From: Pyxicephalus adspersus
Lineage: Eukaryota > Chordata > Amphibia > Anura > Pyxicephalidae
NCBI RefSeq assembly: GCF_032062135.1
Contig: NC_092862.1
Coordinates: forward strand, 46,554,437 to 46,618,436
Direction: 5' to 3'
DNA: 64,000 nt
Shown: positions 38,079-50,709 of the stretch, one piece after another
How positions within the stretch are numbered: position 1 is the first letter of the stretch
Layout: each line of letters begins with the position of its first letter
Position numbers and translations under genes: made by a program
The notes under the pieces: generated by a model
What the model saw: only the letters and a program-made list of their open reading frames with translations
Databases searched by the model: none
Told to the model about the DNA's origin: nothing

Positions 38079-39821
38079 TCATTGCACCCTTTACTAGAAA
38101 AGAAAATGCATATAGCTGCCCGAACACCGTATTTACCCATAAACTGAACCAGGTAGTTTGGTCAATCCCAAAGGTACAGTTATGTGATAAAGAAAGCAGA
38201 TGTTGGACATCTTCCTTAATGCAACATATACATATTTCTGTTTTATTCAATGAAAAAAGCAAATATATTTCCCTTACATTGCCTGTATGGGCAAAGTGAT
38301 AGGTTTACTTATAGCAACTCTATTGGCGCAAAATGGCGTCAGCAGGCCCTGAGAATTACAATTAAATGCAAGTAACTAAATATAAAAAAAATCATTTTTT
38401 GGGATTTTTTACAGACAGAAAATGACTAGAAATACCTGGTGTTGCCTCCAATGAATTTGTTGCAGGTTTGCTATACCTGGGCATGTACTTATCTTGGAAA
38501 AACTCTAAGACTTATGGGCATGACCTAGCTCCTTAAATAATTTTTAGTTATTTTATAGTTTTCAAAATTATCAACAGAAATAACAAGTATGGGAAACAGA
38601 AAGTATAGTAATCAGTACAGACAGAGCATTGCACAAATTTAAAGCAGAACTATAGTTCCTCAACTAAAAATTGTGATTTAGCATCAAAATTGTGTCAATT
38701 CTGCAATAAAGCCTGGATGGTCACATTTTTTTTTTTTTATTGTTAAGGTTTAATTCCAGGGAGAGCAGGTCCCAGCTTTATTTTTTTCCTTACTCAGCTT
38801 TTTTTTTTTTTACTCCCTACATCATGATCAGCAAATAAAATCCTTGCAGAGACAGCTGCTGGGAGCTTAGTTCCTTTTGTAGCCTGCCCCACAGAGCTAC
38901 ACCTCCCAGGAGCCCACTTTCTACAGTTTGTAAGCAGTAGCTTGGGAGACAAGAAGACAACGTTTTTTCTGCGGTCAGAAATGAAGAGAGACAGTGGGGG
39001 GAGGGGGTTGACAGAGTTCTGTAGCCCATCATGCAGAACTGACCACACTGATTGGGAGTTTGGTGCAAAAAGGCATTGGTGTGATCATTCTTAAAATTCT
39101 AAATTTTTTGGAAAAATGTACATATTTTGTAGTATTTAATTCCATGACATACATTTTAAATGTTAAGCTATTTTTTTGGTTCCAAGCGTGCTGCTACTTT
39201 ATGCTTTTCTATTTCCCCATACAGGCAAAGCCCCACAAGTTTTTATTTACTATCAAATAGTCAATAAAATACCCCTCCGAATCAATCATTGATTTGATAA
39301 AAAAAAAATACTTATCAGTTCTTAAAAACCTTACAACTCAAGATTAAGCAACAGTTAGTATGTGCTGTACATTGATAAAGACTGCAAGGATTTTAGATGT
39401 TATTACCAGTGTGCTGCCAAATCTGCATTTACGAGGACCATGCCTGTACCCCCCCCCCCACCTCTTGTTGAGATGGTTAGAGGGTATACATTAGGCACTG
39501 TGCAAATTTATTGTTAAGTGACAAATCCTCCATAAAGACATAAACAGACATTTTTGTATGTTTTCTTAGGTATTTTCCCTCACAGCTATCTTACCCAACT
39601 ACTGGAACATTGTTGTTTACATTCCTTACTGGGCTAAAGTTTGACAGATCACTATAGATGAGAGAAACAGTTTGTGTGAAAAAATAATGGGTCTACATTA
39701 CACGGTTTTGTATGATATGGATATCCATATACTTTTAAATTATAAAGCTATCTTAATTTGAAGGTTCTGCTTATATTTTTTGATGTTGAGGTCAAATAAA
39801 AATTGTAATGCATGGAAACAC

Positions 39822-40167
39822 TTAGGCTGCATACACAAGTGCAATAATTGTCGTTGGAAAGGATCTTTCATGATTCTTTCCAACGACAAACTACTGCACA
39901 ATGCATGAACGAGTGCTGTACACATAGCACTGTTCTGCTCTATGGAGAGGGGAGGGGGAGAAAGAGGGGGCAGCCTCCTGCTGTGCGCTCTCCCCCTTCA
40001 CTTCCATTAAGATCGTCCGTTGTCCATTGTCCGTGGATCCGCCAGGATGGCCGTTCGGAAGATGGACGACGGGCACTGTACACACCCGTCGTCTAGATTC
40101 TCGTTCCGATATCGGCCCTGAGCCGATTATCCGACAAGAGCCATTGGCAAGTGTGTACGAAGCCTTA
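39822..40167 (+). mobile_element. PIF/Harbinger-like MITE with TTA duplication
   Basis: The element at 39825-40164 begins GGCTGCATACACA and ends TGTGTACGAAGCC, 13-bp inverted termini matching at 11 positions, flanked on both sides by TTA. A 3-bp TTA/TAA duplication and GG...CC termini are the PIF/Harbinger signature. About 340 bp, no transposase; the interior is GC-richer and includes inverted segments ('gttggaaaggatc' and 'gattctttccaac'). Confidence 0.65.
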
Positions 40168-40345
40168 GACAGGGCCAGATTTACCATTAGACATAGGAGA
40201 CCTGAACTTTTAGGAAGCAGAGGCAGGCAGCTTCTCAATATATTTACTGATTATACATTTTCCCTATCATCATTGGAAATACAATCATCATTGCATGTTA
40301 TAACCAAAACAAAACCAGGTTAGGTCCAGTTGTAAGTATTCTTCT

Positions 40346-40420
40346 GTTTGCTGGATCACCAAGTTTCATTGATGAAAGTGTATCTTCTCCAGCCTTGGAG
40401 AGCTTTAATAAATCAGGCCC
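40346..40420 (+). mobile_element. Palindromic MITE, right arm only
   Basis: Only the right arm of the family remains: 'gtttgctggatcaccaagtt', 'tgatgaaagtgtatcttctc', 'gagagctttaataaatcagg'. It lies about 180 bp right of the Harbinger-like MITE at 39825-40164. Confidence 0.7.
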
Positions 40421-40846
40421 ATTAAAACAATAAAAAAAAATTGTATAAAAGAGAGGATGACAGTAAAGATTTGTTACTTTGAGGGCTGAATAAGTACCTA
40501 CAGGGCCCAGTGATGGAAATACAGCTTGTGCCTATTGAAAACACAAGAATATTTACAACTGGACAATATTTGTGGCCAAATGGTTAGGTTAAACATGGAT
40601 ACAATGTGTATGTGTATACCCCCCCCCCCCATATCTCACTCACTATACTTTCCTAATCTACCACATATATCTACCATTTACTTCTAAATGTGTCTTTCAC
40701 TCCCTATATTCACATGTTCTTACGTCGTCAGCTTCTCCTTAGCAGAAATGTTCTATTTTCACTCCTATTTTTTTTACACTCCTCCAATGTTCTTGTTTGT
40801 TTGTCCCCAGACCTCTATCCTTTCCCTTTTCTCATCTTTCCCTCTA

Positions 40847-41005
40847 ATACTTTGTAGCACACCCTTTGGAAGAAATAACTGATGTTAATCACTTTCTGTA
40901 ACAATCAATGAGTCTTTTTCGTCCCTCTACTAAAATTTTGGGCCACTCTTCCTTTTCCAGCTGCTCCAGGTCTCTCAGATTTAAAGGGTTCATTCTCCCA
41001 ACTGC
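40847..41005 (-). pseudogene. Tc1-like transposase C-terminal remnant
   Basis: The minus strand reads NLRDLEQLEKEEWPKIL, then GRKRLIDCYRK, a TGA stop, then a segment ending SSKGCATKY. This matches the C-terminal end of Tc1-family transposases (L-ELE-F-KEEWAKLP...R-EAVI-AKG--T-Y). The in-frame stop and the loss of the catalytic part show a dead copy. Confidence 0.7.
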
Positions 41006-43552
41006 TGGTACTCCAACTATGGTATCTACTGTAGTTTCATTTTGTGTTCACTCCATACTTATTTCTATAGCTTTTCTGGTACATGCTTGTAACAAAGGTT
41101 ACAAGCCATACCATCTATCATCCTTTGGAGAAATCCAATACATTTTCTGTAACAAAACTTCTCTAAGTTAGTTTTCAAAGTTAAAAACTACATCAAGCTC
41201 CCACAGCCCTAGGGCCCATTTAACTGGCCACCCAGGCACTGAACTGTTAACAGTCTTATACTGCTTCTCCGCATACATAAAAATATGATTAAAAGAAAAG
41301 TGTGGCAATTAGATTTTAAGTAATATCTAACAACTATCACCAATTTAATCAATTTAGTCAGATATGGTGCTCTTTCATCTATCCTCAGCCACAAGTATTC
41401 AAACTTTTTATACTGGTTGCTTAACTTAAGCAGTTGCTTAAGTTATTATTTTCTGTTATTTGCTTGAGCTGAAGGTTTTGACATTGTGATCACAAAGCGT
41501 CTCAACTTAGTTTTCAGGTTTGCACAAAATGTCCTGTTGAAGTTAAGCTCCATGCAACAACAGCAGATGGTCTAACAACCACGTGAACTTTTATTTCCTT
41601 GACTCTCGGCGAAGAATGCAAACAAAAGCAGTGTCTGGTTTACATGCCTCATGAGCCTGAAGTAAAGTTCAGCTCCTGGGAACACAATGATGCACATTAC
41701 CTCACCATTCAGCCACCCACACCAAACATATAATTACAGTAAATCCGGCCCTTCTCTGTCATACTTGAGCAATGGAGTACAGGCTTGCAGTGCACTACAT
41801 TCATTCTCTGCCTGAGATGTTTACAATTTCCAAACATGGGAAATGCTTTCTAAGGCTATGAAATTTACATAAGGATTTTAGTTGGATTTGTGATGAAAAA
41901 TCTATTTAAGATTTGCCAAGTCTTACAATGACAGCAATCCTTTGGGTTTTCTTTATTTTTGTGTTACTTGCAGCCGTCTGTTTGGCAGGCCAGCTAAACT
42001 ACTTTGAATTTATTTGTTATTAATGAAAAATGAAGGAGTTTTGTACCATCATGAATTGCCACAAATAATATGTATGGTTGTGATATACCAATCAAGTATT
42101 TATATAATAAAGGATGAGCAATTACAAAAAATATGTTCTGAATGTTAAGGCATAGCTTTTTCTATTTCAGAGTTAATGATTCCACTAGCATGGTATGGCA
42201 TCTGGAATCATATCTCACTAATATGAATGAACTTGGTTATCAAAGTATTTGAAAATAGAAAAGCTAAAGTTATTCAAAAATAGATTGTCTTTCATTCAGA
42301 TCTAGAGATTGCAATTGCTAAATTTTATCCTCTTTTAGAGGATGGTGCATATGGCAGTGCAAAAAGCAAATGCTAAGAAACGTGCACGCATGTCGAGTTG
42401 CCTACAGTATTCTGAATTTTCGTTCGTATCTAGGAGGCGTTTTTTGGTTGTTCTGGGTTTCCGATGTGCAAAAGTGCAAAGCTTTCAGAATGCTCTCATA
42501 CCAACCATGATGTTAAATATGCGATGTCTTATTAATGCTAGACTCAAAAATCAGCAGAAATTTAAGGACTTGTCATAACTGCCAGCCGATGCTAATGAAA
42601 ACGTCAGGGCCAGAAGAGGGGCCTGAAAGGAGGAGGCAAACCTACCAGCAGTGACTGGGGAGTTCTCTTCTGTATTGTCACATCCCTGTAGCTGCAAGAT
42701 TTCCTTTCCTTCAGTGAGAGAGGCCAGATTAGGTACTGTGCACAGTGAGGTTACCTCAGTTTCCGCTGAGTAAAATAAAGTGTAGTTGTTTATGTTTTTA
42801 GACTTTTTTGTATATTCGGTATAGTAAAAAATTCCTTTGAAACATGTCATGGTAACACATGGTGTCCTGGTCAGTGTTTATCTAATATACTCAAAGTAAT
42901 GGGTTCATAAAGCTGTCTATAAATTTTTTGCTTATAAATTCATAATTTAGTGAATTAGCCTAGCTTATAGTGCATTAGACAGGAAATGAGGAGGACTCAA
43001 GATACCTGCTGCAGATTCTAATGCTTCTTGTGTGCAAGATAAAATCTACAGACAGCCCTGCGTTTTCACTTAATGAAGTCTCTATTGATTTTCATTTTTT
43101 TTTTTTATAATAAGTCGGCTATACATGTTTTATTATTACACTGTGTGTCATTTGTAATATTTACGGTATGTATATAGTGGTAGTGATGTTCATTACATAC
43201 ACATCACACTCTGCTTTCTGCACTTATGTGTTACTGGACTTTTGCACAAAGTAAGTATATTAGTCAGCCAATCATTTATAACAATGTACTCCCTGTGTGG
43301 CACTGATATTGTATATCAAATGTTGTAATAAGGCAGGAGTGATTGCAAATTGAGTGTTTGCTCAAGCCAGTGAGTAATCTATAAATCATTATTTAGTTCA
43401 ATAGTAATGCAATACAAAAAAATTACTTGAATCAATAAATACATAAATTACCTAGGTCAGCCCACTTTGGAAGTTTATTAAATACTTTTCAACACTTGTT
43501 AGATTTGTTGCCCTGAAGGTGGTAATGTTTAATATATCATGCTATATCATCC

Positions 43553-43709
43553 TCTTAAATTGTAAGCTCTTCTGGGCCGGGTCTTCCCTTCCTCCTGTGT
43601 CATTGTTGTATCTGTCTGTCCTTTGCAACCCCTATTTTTTGTACAGCGCTGCATAATATGTTGGCACAATAAAAATACCACTATATTGTTAATATAAATA
43701 ATAATAATT
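43553..43709 (+). repeat. (TAA)n-tailed unit
   Basis: 'aattgtaagctcttctgggc', 'cctcctgtgtcattgttg', 'ctttgcaacccctatttt', 'cagcgctgcataatatgttg' and an AT-rich tail, the same order as the right arm of 12207-12548. Confidence 0.7.
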
Positions 43710-44100
43710 TTACCAATGTCTTCATGTCCCATAGACCTCTTATGTGTATGTTTTAAACAAAATCTGTTCTCACCACATTCCCTGTTTTAGACCCAGTGCC
43801 ATGATCATTGGTGTTTTGTACTTTACAATCCTGACAGGTCATGGCTTGTAGCAGGGGACATCTGGGAGCTATACACAGCTTTCTGAAAACATCCGATTAC
43901 TCTGCCTCAGTATACCTCTCAAGAGCCCACAGTACTCCTCTTAAACATAATTATGTGAATTTTACATTTTAAATGCTGTGATGGGTAGATGTCATCTGGA
44001 GAGGTGGTTTGCATTTTGTGCAAACCTTACAGCCAGAAAATGAGACCGGATCTATCTGATCTGCTGAAGATACTTATGCATACTGTAAGAAGTTCGCATT

Positions 44101-44669
44101 GGGCCTGATTATATTAAAGCTCTCTGAGACTCTGGGAGATAGACTACCATGGGTGAACCATGGCGATCCAGCAAACCTTGAATAGATTTCTTATATTTTG
44201 TTTCCTATTATTTGGCAAATGTTTTCAGTCCCCGCCCAAATCCATTACAGGTTTGCTGGATTACTCCCATAATAGTCAAACTTCTCCAGCCTTGGAAAGC
44301 TTTAATAAATATCTAATAAATGTGGGAAAGCACAGTGGCTCAGGGGTTAGCACTCTGGCCTTTGCAGCACTAGGTCCCAGGTTCGATTCCCAGCCAGGAC
44401 ATTATCTGCATGGAGTTTGCAGGTTCTCCCCATGCGTGGGTTTCCTCCCACATCCCAAAAACATGCAGTGAGGTTAATTGGCTTCTCCCTAAAAAAAATT
44501 GACCTTAGACTACATTAATGACATATGACTATGATATGGACATTAGATTGTGAGCTCCTTTGAGGGACAGTTAGTGACATGACTATGGACTTTGTACAGC
44601 GCTGTGTAATATGATGGCGCTTTATAAATACTACGTAGTAATAATAATAATAATAATAAATCAGGCCCA
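44101..44669. mobile_element. Palindromic MITE interrupted by a SINE
   Basis: Left arm from 'gggcctgattatattaaagc', 'gatccagcaaaccttgaa', right arm 'caggtttgctggattac' and 'ggaaagctttaataaat' to about 44310. The final 'aaatcaggccca' reappears at 44658-44669 after the SINE at 44322-44660. Confidence 0.78.
44322..44660 (+). mobile_element. tRNA-derived SINE with intact box B, nested in a MITE
   Basis: The head has RNA polymerase III promoter elements: box A-like TGGCTCAGGGG at 44336-44346 and a perfect box B GGTTCGATTCC at 44380-44390. The body is 'aggacattatctgcatgg', 'ggtttcctcccacatcccaa' and 'gacattagattgtgagct', followed by the common tail and (TAA)n. It interrupts the palindromic MITE whose last bases resume directly after the tail at 44661. 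Confidence 0.82.
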
Positions 44670-46667
44670 AAGTGTTAGTAACTTAGTAAAGCAAAGGAAC
44701 CTTTGCAAGACCAGGCTGGAATGCAACTTTAAAAATATGGGGGAGGATCTGGGTCTTATGGTTTTAAGGGCAACATTAAGTGTTCTAACAGAAACATATT
44801 TAAACTAACACACTTTGAGTATGTTTAAAAACTGTATTAGTTGTGTTTTTTTATTGACATAAAAAAAGTTAGGGCCCCAAAAAAATCCAATTTCCGTAGT
44901 TGGCCAAGAAAGAATTTTGTTAGCAAGGGAAATAAATAGTTATTATACAACCAGGGAGATTCCTTCTGGAACACGCATTGCCCTTTTACATGAAGATCAC
45001 ATTATTTTTAAAATTTAAGATTAGAATTTCATTTTCCTTGTATGCAACTGATTGGCCAACATTGTTACATTGAAACTAACACATTTTTTAAAGGACCTAA
45101 GGCTGAAAAGTACATAAACCTTGTGTCTCCATCTGTATGTCCAAAATGTAAATGGTATGTCTTTCTGGGATGTCCATTTACATTTTTTACGTATGGTGTA
45201 CATAGGATAACTAAACGTTACTGTAAATTTACAGCCATCTTTTAAGAATAATTACAGGAAGCAGGCGTGATAGCGCAATTTTATGTAATACCAAAGCAAA
45301 CAGCTTTGATGAGCAGTAATCTATATTGGCAAAATTCACCATTCAGCAACTCAGACTGCTGAAAAGTAATCTGTGATTGTTTGCTGCATCATATTGCATA
45401 TCATTGCTGTTTTAAGTTGTCATCATTTTCTGCTTTGAAAGGTAAGCAAGGTATAATCATAGTCCATGTGAATATACGTTCAGAAGTTATAATATTCTAG
45501 CATGGATTCTAACATTGATTCTGGCATTACAGATGACTATTTCATAACAAGAAGTGTATTTCAAAATGTGAACTTTACATACTAGGAAGTGATGTGAAAA
45601 CGGATCGTTCTCAAACACAAAATAGTCCCAGGAAAGAATATTGAGCACATTTCAAATACACAAACTGACCTTTAAATACAGTTTTCCTTTTGAGCAGACA
45701 AAATGCACTGTAGAACTGCATAGCTCACCTTACATATCCTGTAGTTTCCCAGTAGGTCTGTTTTATGGTTAGTGCCTACTCTTTTTTTTTTCTTTTGGAA
45801 GGATGTAGTCTGCTTCCTCACCACATGAGCAAATCAAAGCATTCCACAAACCAAGCGGGACGAGACAGTCTCAGGAATGCATAAGTAAATAGTATCTGGA
45901 GCAGTAGGTTTTGCTGAGCACATTTTTTGCTGGGTTAGATTAGGTTCTTGTATTGTAGGTGGTAGTGGTGTACAGCGCACAGATGTACATTCCTCTTCTC
46001 TTAGTAAGAACAGGAACACTTTGAAGGGGAAATATACTCTTAGGCAAGCAATCACACTTAACAAACATTAAAGTGGGACTTTTACCTGGTCCCGGAAATG
46101 CTTTGTTTACTAAACAGTTACTAGTCCATGCAAACTGCTGCTTTCTGTGAGCCAGTGTATTCTACTTCTCTACTGCTTGGGTGTGCTCACTGCTCTGCCC
46201 TTGTAAACACCTACTTGTCGTGCTTTTATATCCATATATAATTTTATGTTCATGTACAATGTATATTTCATCTTGCTAGTCTACTCCAGGAAGAGTTGAT
46301 TGCCTAGCACAGGCATGGTTTCCTCTTGCTAGGTCAAAGCCCTTACCTCTTTTGGGAATATTTTAATTACTGTTTGTACTGTCCTAGATCCTTCTCTCCT
46401 CCCATCCCTATAAAACCCTTAATTGTATGCCATGATGCATCACATCCTATATGGCTGTGCCCAGAAGTTGGTTCAGAGCTTTTAGATGTCTACTTAATAG
46501 AGGTTAATACCATGCATAAACTATATTACAAGCACATATTCTATAGCATGTATATAAAAGGTTGGGTGATAGGGTTTCTTTAGAGGCCATACAGACACAT
46601 GTGGATATCTGCAGATCCTCAGTCACATTCACACACATTAGCTAAGAAAACACAATGTCAACCCAAT

Positions 46668-46858
46668 GGGTCTAGTTTATTAAAGCTCTCCAAGACTGGA
46701 GAGGATAGACTAAATGAGTGAACTTGGGTTATCCAGGAATTTGGAAAAGATTTCCTAAAAATCATTATATATAATTTGTCAAATGTTTGCAGGATTACCC
46801 AGGTTCACCCACAATAGTTTATCCTCTCTAGTCGTGGAAAGCTTGATAAATCAGGCCA
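46668..46858. mobile_element. Palindromic MITE
   Basis: Arms 'gtctagtttattaaagctct' ... 'gaacttgggttatccaggaa' and 'gcaggattacccaggttcac' ... 'gcttgataaatcaggcca'. A fairly complete but diverged copy. Confidence 0.75.
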
Positions 46859-47194
46859 AATGTGTGAATTAGGTACATGTGGGGTTACGGTCTTCTTCCA
46901 ATATTTCGTTAAAAAAATCAATGATCACAGAAATGTTCTATTAATTTGAAAAACATCCTCAGTCCTAAAAAAATGTTATCCTAACCTTAAAAATGTGGAA
47001 ACCACTTATATCCCTCTGTAAGCAACCGATTGGTTGTGCTGTACAATACCAGTCTTTGACAAGTATAGTAAGCCATCAGATTATAGCAGATGTCATTATC
47101 CTGTGTCGGAATGGTGAGCCCTACCATACCTGGTATTAGTCACGGTGGATTCAAACTGATTTTTTGTTCTGAGTACCTCTAGTGTTAGCTTACA

Positions 47195-47365
47195 GGGCCA
47201 CACAGGGGGTTAGGGTGAGATTTAGAGTTATAATGCGGGTTAGAATTAAGATTGCAGGGAGGATTTACAGAGAGGTTTAGAAAGAGGGTATTGGGGTTAA
47301 ACTAAGGGTTATTGTTAGGGTTACTCAGAGTTTTAGTAGGACTTTGGATAAACTAGGAGTTACTG
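47195..47365 (+). repeat. Degenerate (TTAGGG)-like tract
   Basis: Repeated 'ggttaggg', 'gggttagaa', 'ggggttaaac', 'gttagggttac' spaced through a G/T-rich strand. It resembles a heavily mutated telomere-type repeat, but could be an unrelated low-complexity tract. Confidence 0.45.
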
Positions 47366-48999
47366 TTGGGGATACCAGGATGGCTGGCGAGAGGGAGGAC
47401 CTTTAAGGTAGGTCACTGCTCTGGGAGATGAAAATTACCGGCACTAACGTATCAATTTCATTAGCAGATATATTTCCCAATGAGATAGTTACTGAATAAT
47501 GTTTGTAGATAAATTGTCAGCCTTGTGCCATTGCATGCTCATTCACTATAACAATAAATGTTAGGATATATACACAAAACCCATCATGTTGCCAGATGGA
47601 TACTACCTAACATAGCCACTGGGAAAGTACTGAAAGCCAAAGCACATATCTGAGTAGAAATTAAAACATCTGGAAACACAAAAAAACAAATAAAGATAGG
47701 AAAGGCAGGGTCTTATGTGTGTCATATTTTTCCAGTTGCTGTATTATGTACGGATGAGCTAGGTAACCGAAGGTAACTGAGATAGGTAACCGAAGCCATG
47801 GGAAAACCACGGCCAGTTTCTTTTTCTATATATACTAATTTAATCTATGCATGTAGCAGAGTTTTTTTCAACAGTTACCACAAGTAAGGGGCTTCTGCGG
47901 GGATTCTCCAACCACATATTACTACTTCAAATGCTGACCTCACCAAAAATCAGACCACACAAAAATATACACATCATGAAAGATAATGGTGTCTATTTGT
48001 AGCTATAATGTGGTCAATGTGAGGAAGTATTCACCTACTGTGACTGTGCAGGGGTCCTTTTTGGTGGACGCCGGATGCAGCATAAATGTGGTTAAGGGGT
48101 TTTAAAATAAATTTGAGGGTTTTGAAAGGTTTTGAAATAACAGGTCAGGTGCAGTGACTTTTTATTACATAGACTGCTGTGTCTTCATTTATTCATCTAT
48201 ATGACAAGGGGATATAAGGATTTGTGATGTACAGATAATATTGTGTTTGCTTTCACTGCATTTCTGGTAAATATTTAAATGCATTTTCTGCACTTGCTGA
48301 AATGTTCTTAGTTTGAAAAAAGAAAATGAATGCAGCTACAGCATCTAAGGATTGGCAAATTACAAATTGTATATGCAGTATACTTTAAATTGAGTTCATA
48401 ATTAAATTGTATTTTTTAAGAGCAGTTTTAAAGTAATTTCTTGCTTTAAGACAAAACAGAACTTTTTTATTTCAGTCATTTCAATAAATGAAGTCTATTT
48501 AGTGTGTATTTAGTATGCACATCTGTAAGCATTCTGTTGTTATATAAAATAGAACATTTCAGTTCTAGAACCTGATTTGTAAATTATTTCTACACTTTAT
48601 ATTGGCCAACAGAGGGAATTCAATGACAGTTATATATTAAATACTGCCAGGGATAACACTTAAGCTGGTGCAGCAACAATGTTTTGAGTACCATATAAAA
48701 TATTACAATAATTCATTTCATGTGGCATTTGGAATAAATTAAATATGCATTAGTGCGGCTTTTAATAAATGGAATACAGTGAGGTGGCATTTTTTGGTAC
48801 TAGTTGCAATCCCAAGCGAAAATAAGTGAGAAAATAGTACTATGTCATTTTCCTATGTTACCTTAGTATTAAAGCATCTAATAAAAACTGGGCTCAGAAA
48901 ATACTGTAATAGTAAAATTTTCTGTTTTACCCTATTTACTATTTTTTAAAACACAAGTTACATTTATTGTCCTGTTTATTGTTATTCTTTGGTTTTATT

Positions 49000-49013
49000 G
49001 CGCCCTCTGCTGG
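49000..49013 (-). promoter_or_regulatory. CTCF-like motif (minus)
   Basis: The minus strand reads CCAGCAGAGGGCGC, a full match to the CTCF core CCASYAGRKGGCRS. Confidence 0.45.
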
Positions 49014-49810
49014 CCAAAGTATATTATACGTTGAGCAAGTCTTGTTGCTTCTGTCTATAAGGTTGTGTTTTGGTGTCTCTGTCTTGAGATCCCACTGTAT
49101 CTATTCTCCCAATATTAATGCAATATCACTCAAGCAATGCAAGCTGTGAACAGTGAAGGCATCACCCATTCTTGAAATTTCATGCAGTTTCACAATTGAT
49201 CACTTGAAGCTACAATGGTATTTAGTGAAGAGAATAGTTAGGAATATCTAGCTGGGAGATCTCATCTTTATAGAAAGCTAACACATTTCCTCAACGTAAA
49301 AATCCAATGCTAGGCATACGTTATGCAATTCTGTTTTAATGATATTTTAGTTTGATATGAGGATCCATTTAAAGTGGATCATCATATAATAAATGTATTA
49401 TGTACAAATAATAAATGTACAATCCACTTATCTATTTATCAGGCTTTAAAAATCTATGATTCCATTCCCAACATATGTCAAAGTCCGTTATTTTAGGTCA
49501 AAATCTGCACCTCCTGTAATAGTGTTACAGTCACAATAACACCATGCTGCTGAATTCCCTTTCCTAGAGAAGCCGCTCCAGTTACATATCATTTATTGTT
49601 CTTGGCTCTTTTCTACTAAAGAAAAGTATATTTTGTTTTATTTCTTTATATTAACGATTTAATTAATATGGCAGTGGGGAAAAAATCTTTTACATTTTCA
49701 AAGCTTGCTCTTTCTTTCTTTTGTATTAAATACAACGATTTGCAAATGAACAGCTACAGGGAGTGGGATAAAGCAATCACTCTGCCCCCCTTTTTAAATA
49801 TGTATAAATA

Positions 49811-50275
49811 CAAGTAGTCCTTGGGTTACATACAAGATACAGAATGTAGTTTTGTTCTTAAGTTGAAGTTGTATGTAAATCGGAACAGGTGCATTATTTT
49901 AATAAATGTATTTAGGACAGATGTTTGTCTCAACATATTAGTAGGCAGCGTGGTGTCAGTTACTGTAAAAAATCCTCACTGTGAGTTAATCACAAACAAA
50001 GCAAAAAAAAAACTTTATGGAGCCTAGACATTCATTAACTTCTGGAGCAAGCTGTGCTTTGATATGGAAAAAGAAACAACTGCAGAGTTTGTTTTGCTCA
50101 TTAAAGAGTTACAAGATGTTACAGATCAGTTCAGCTCATAAGATCACCCACAACCTCAGCTGTTTAGCAAAGATTTCTTCTGCAAGTCATGCAAACCACC
50201 CCCTCCCCCTTCTAGACTCTGTCCTGCACACAAGGAAGCAGGGAAGCCCCATTCGAATCTAGGAGTTGTCCAAAC
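49811..50275 (+). repeat. Interspersed repeat, probably DNA-transposon derived
   Basis: Begins 'caagtagtccttgggttaca' and includes 'cttaagttgaagttgtatgt', 'aaatcggaacaggtgcatt', 'cctcactgtgagttaatcac' and 'cacccacaacctcagctg'. I recognise this order from vertebrate repeats that start AGTCC-CGGGTTAC. The superfamily is not assigned. Confidence 0.5.
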
Positions 50276-50709
50276 TACCTGTAGCTGGGTTGATTTATGT
50301 AAACAAAATGAGATTTATCAAAATTGTGTAAATATTCATTTCAATTATCTATTTACGTGAAAAGTATCTGGCCATGATTCAATCAAACTAAACATAAATT
50401 GGATTTTCATATATATTTAGATAATCAAAGTGTCTATTTACACAATTTTTAAGAAACACAACTTTAAGCTTCCCTAGCAAATGAGCCTCAATATATTAGC
50501 TACTAAGAGACGATTGGAAAAACATTGCTTGTTCTGATAAGTCCTATATTATGCTGCAACATTTGGATTGTAGAGTCAGTGTTTGGCATCCACATCATGA
50601 ACTTATAGATCTATCCTGCCTTGTACCATTGTTTAAGGCCGGTGGTGGTGGTGGAATACTGTAGGGAAAACTTTCTTAACACACTTTGTAGTATACAAAA
50701 AAGCAATGT

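Noticed and set aside
39848..40323. Overlapping open frames of 82-115 codons on both strands
   Set aside because: Produced by the GC-rich interior of the MITE at 39825-40164; no protein similarity.
14046..44660. A functional tRNA gene at the SINE heads
   Set aside because: Box A/B-like sequences are present, but the rest does not fold as a tRNA and continues into a SINE body with a (TAA)n tail.
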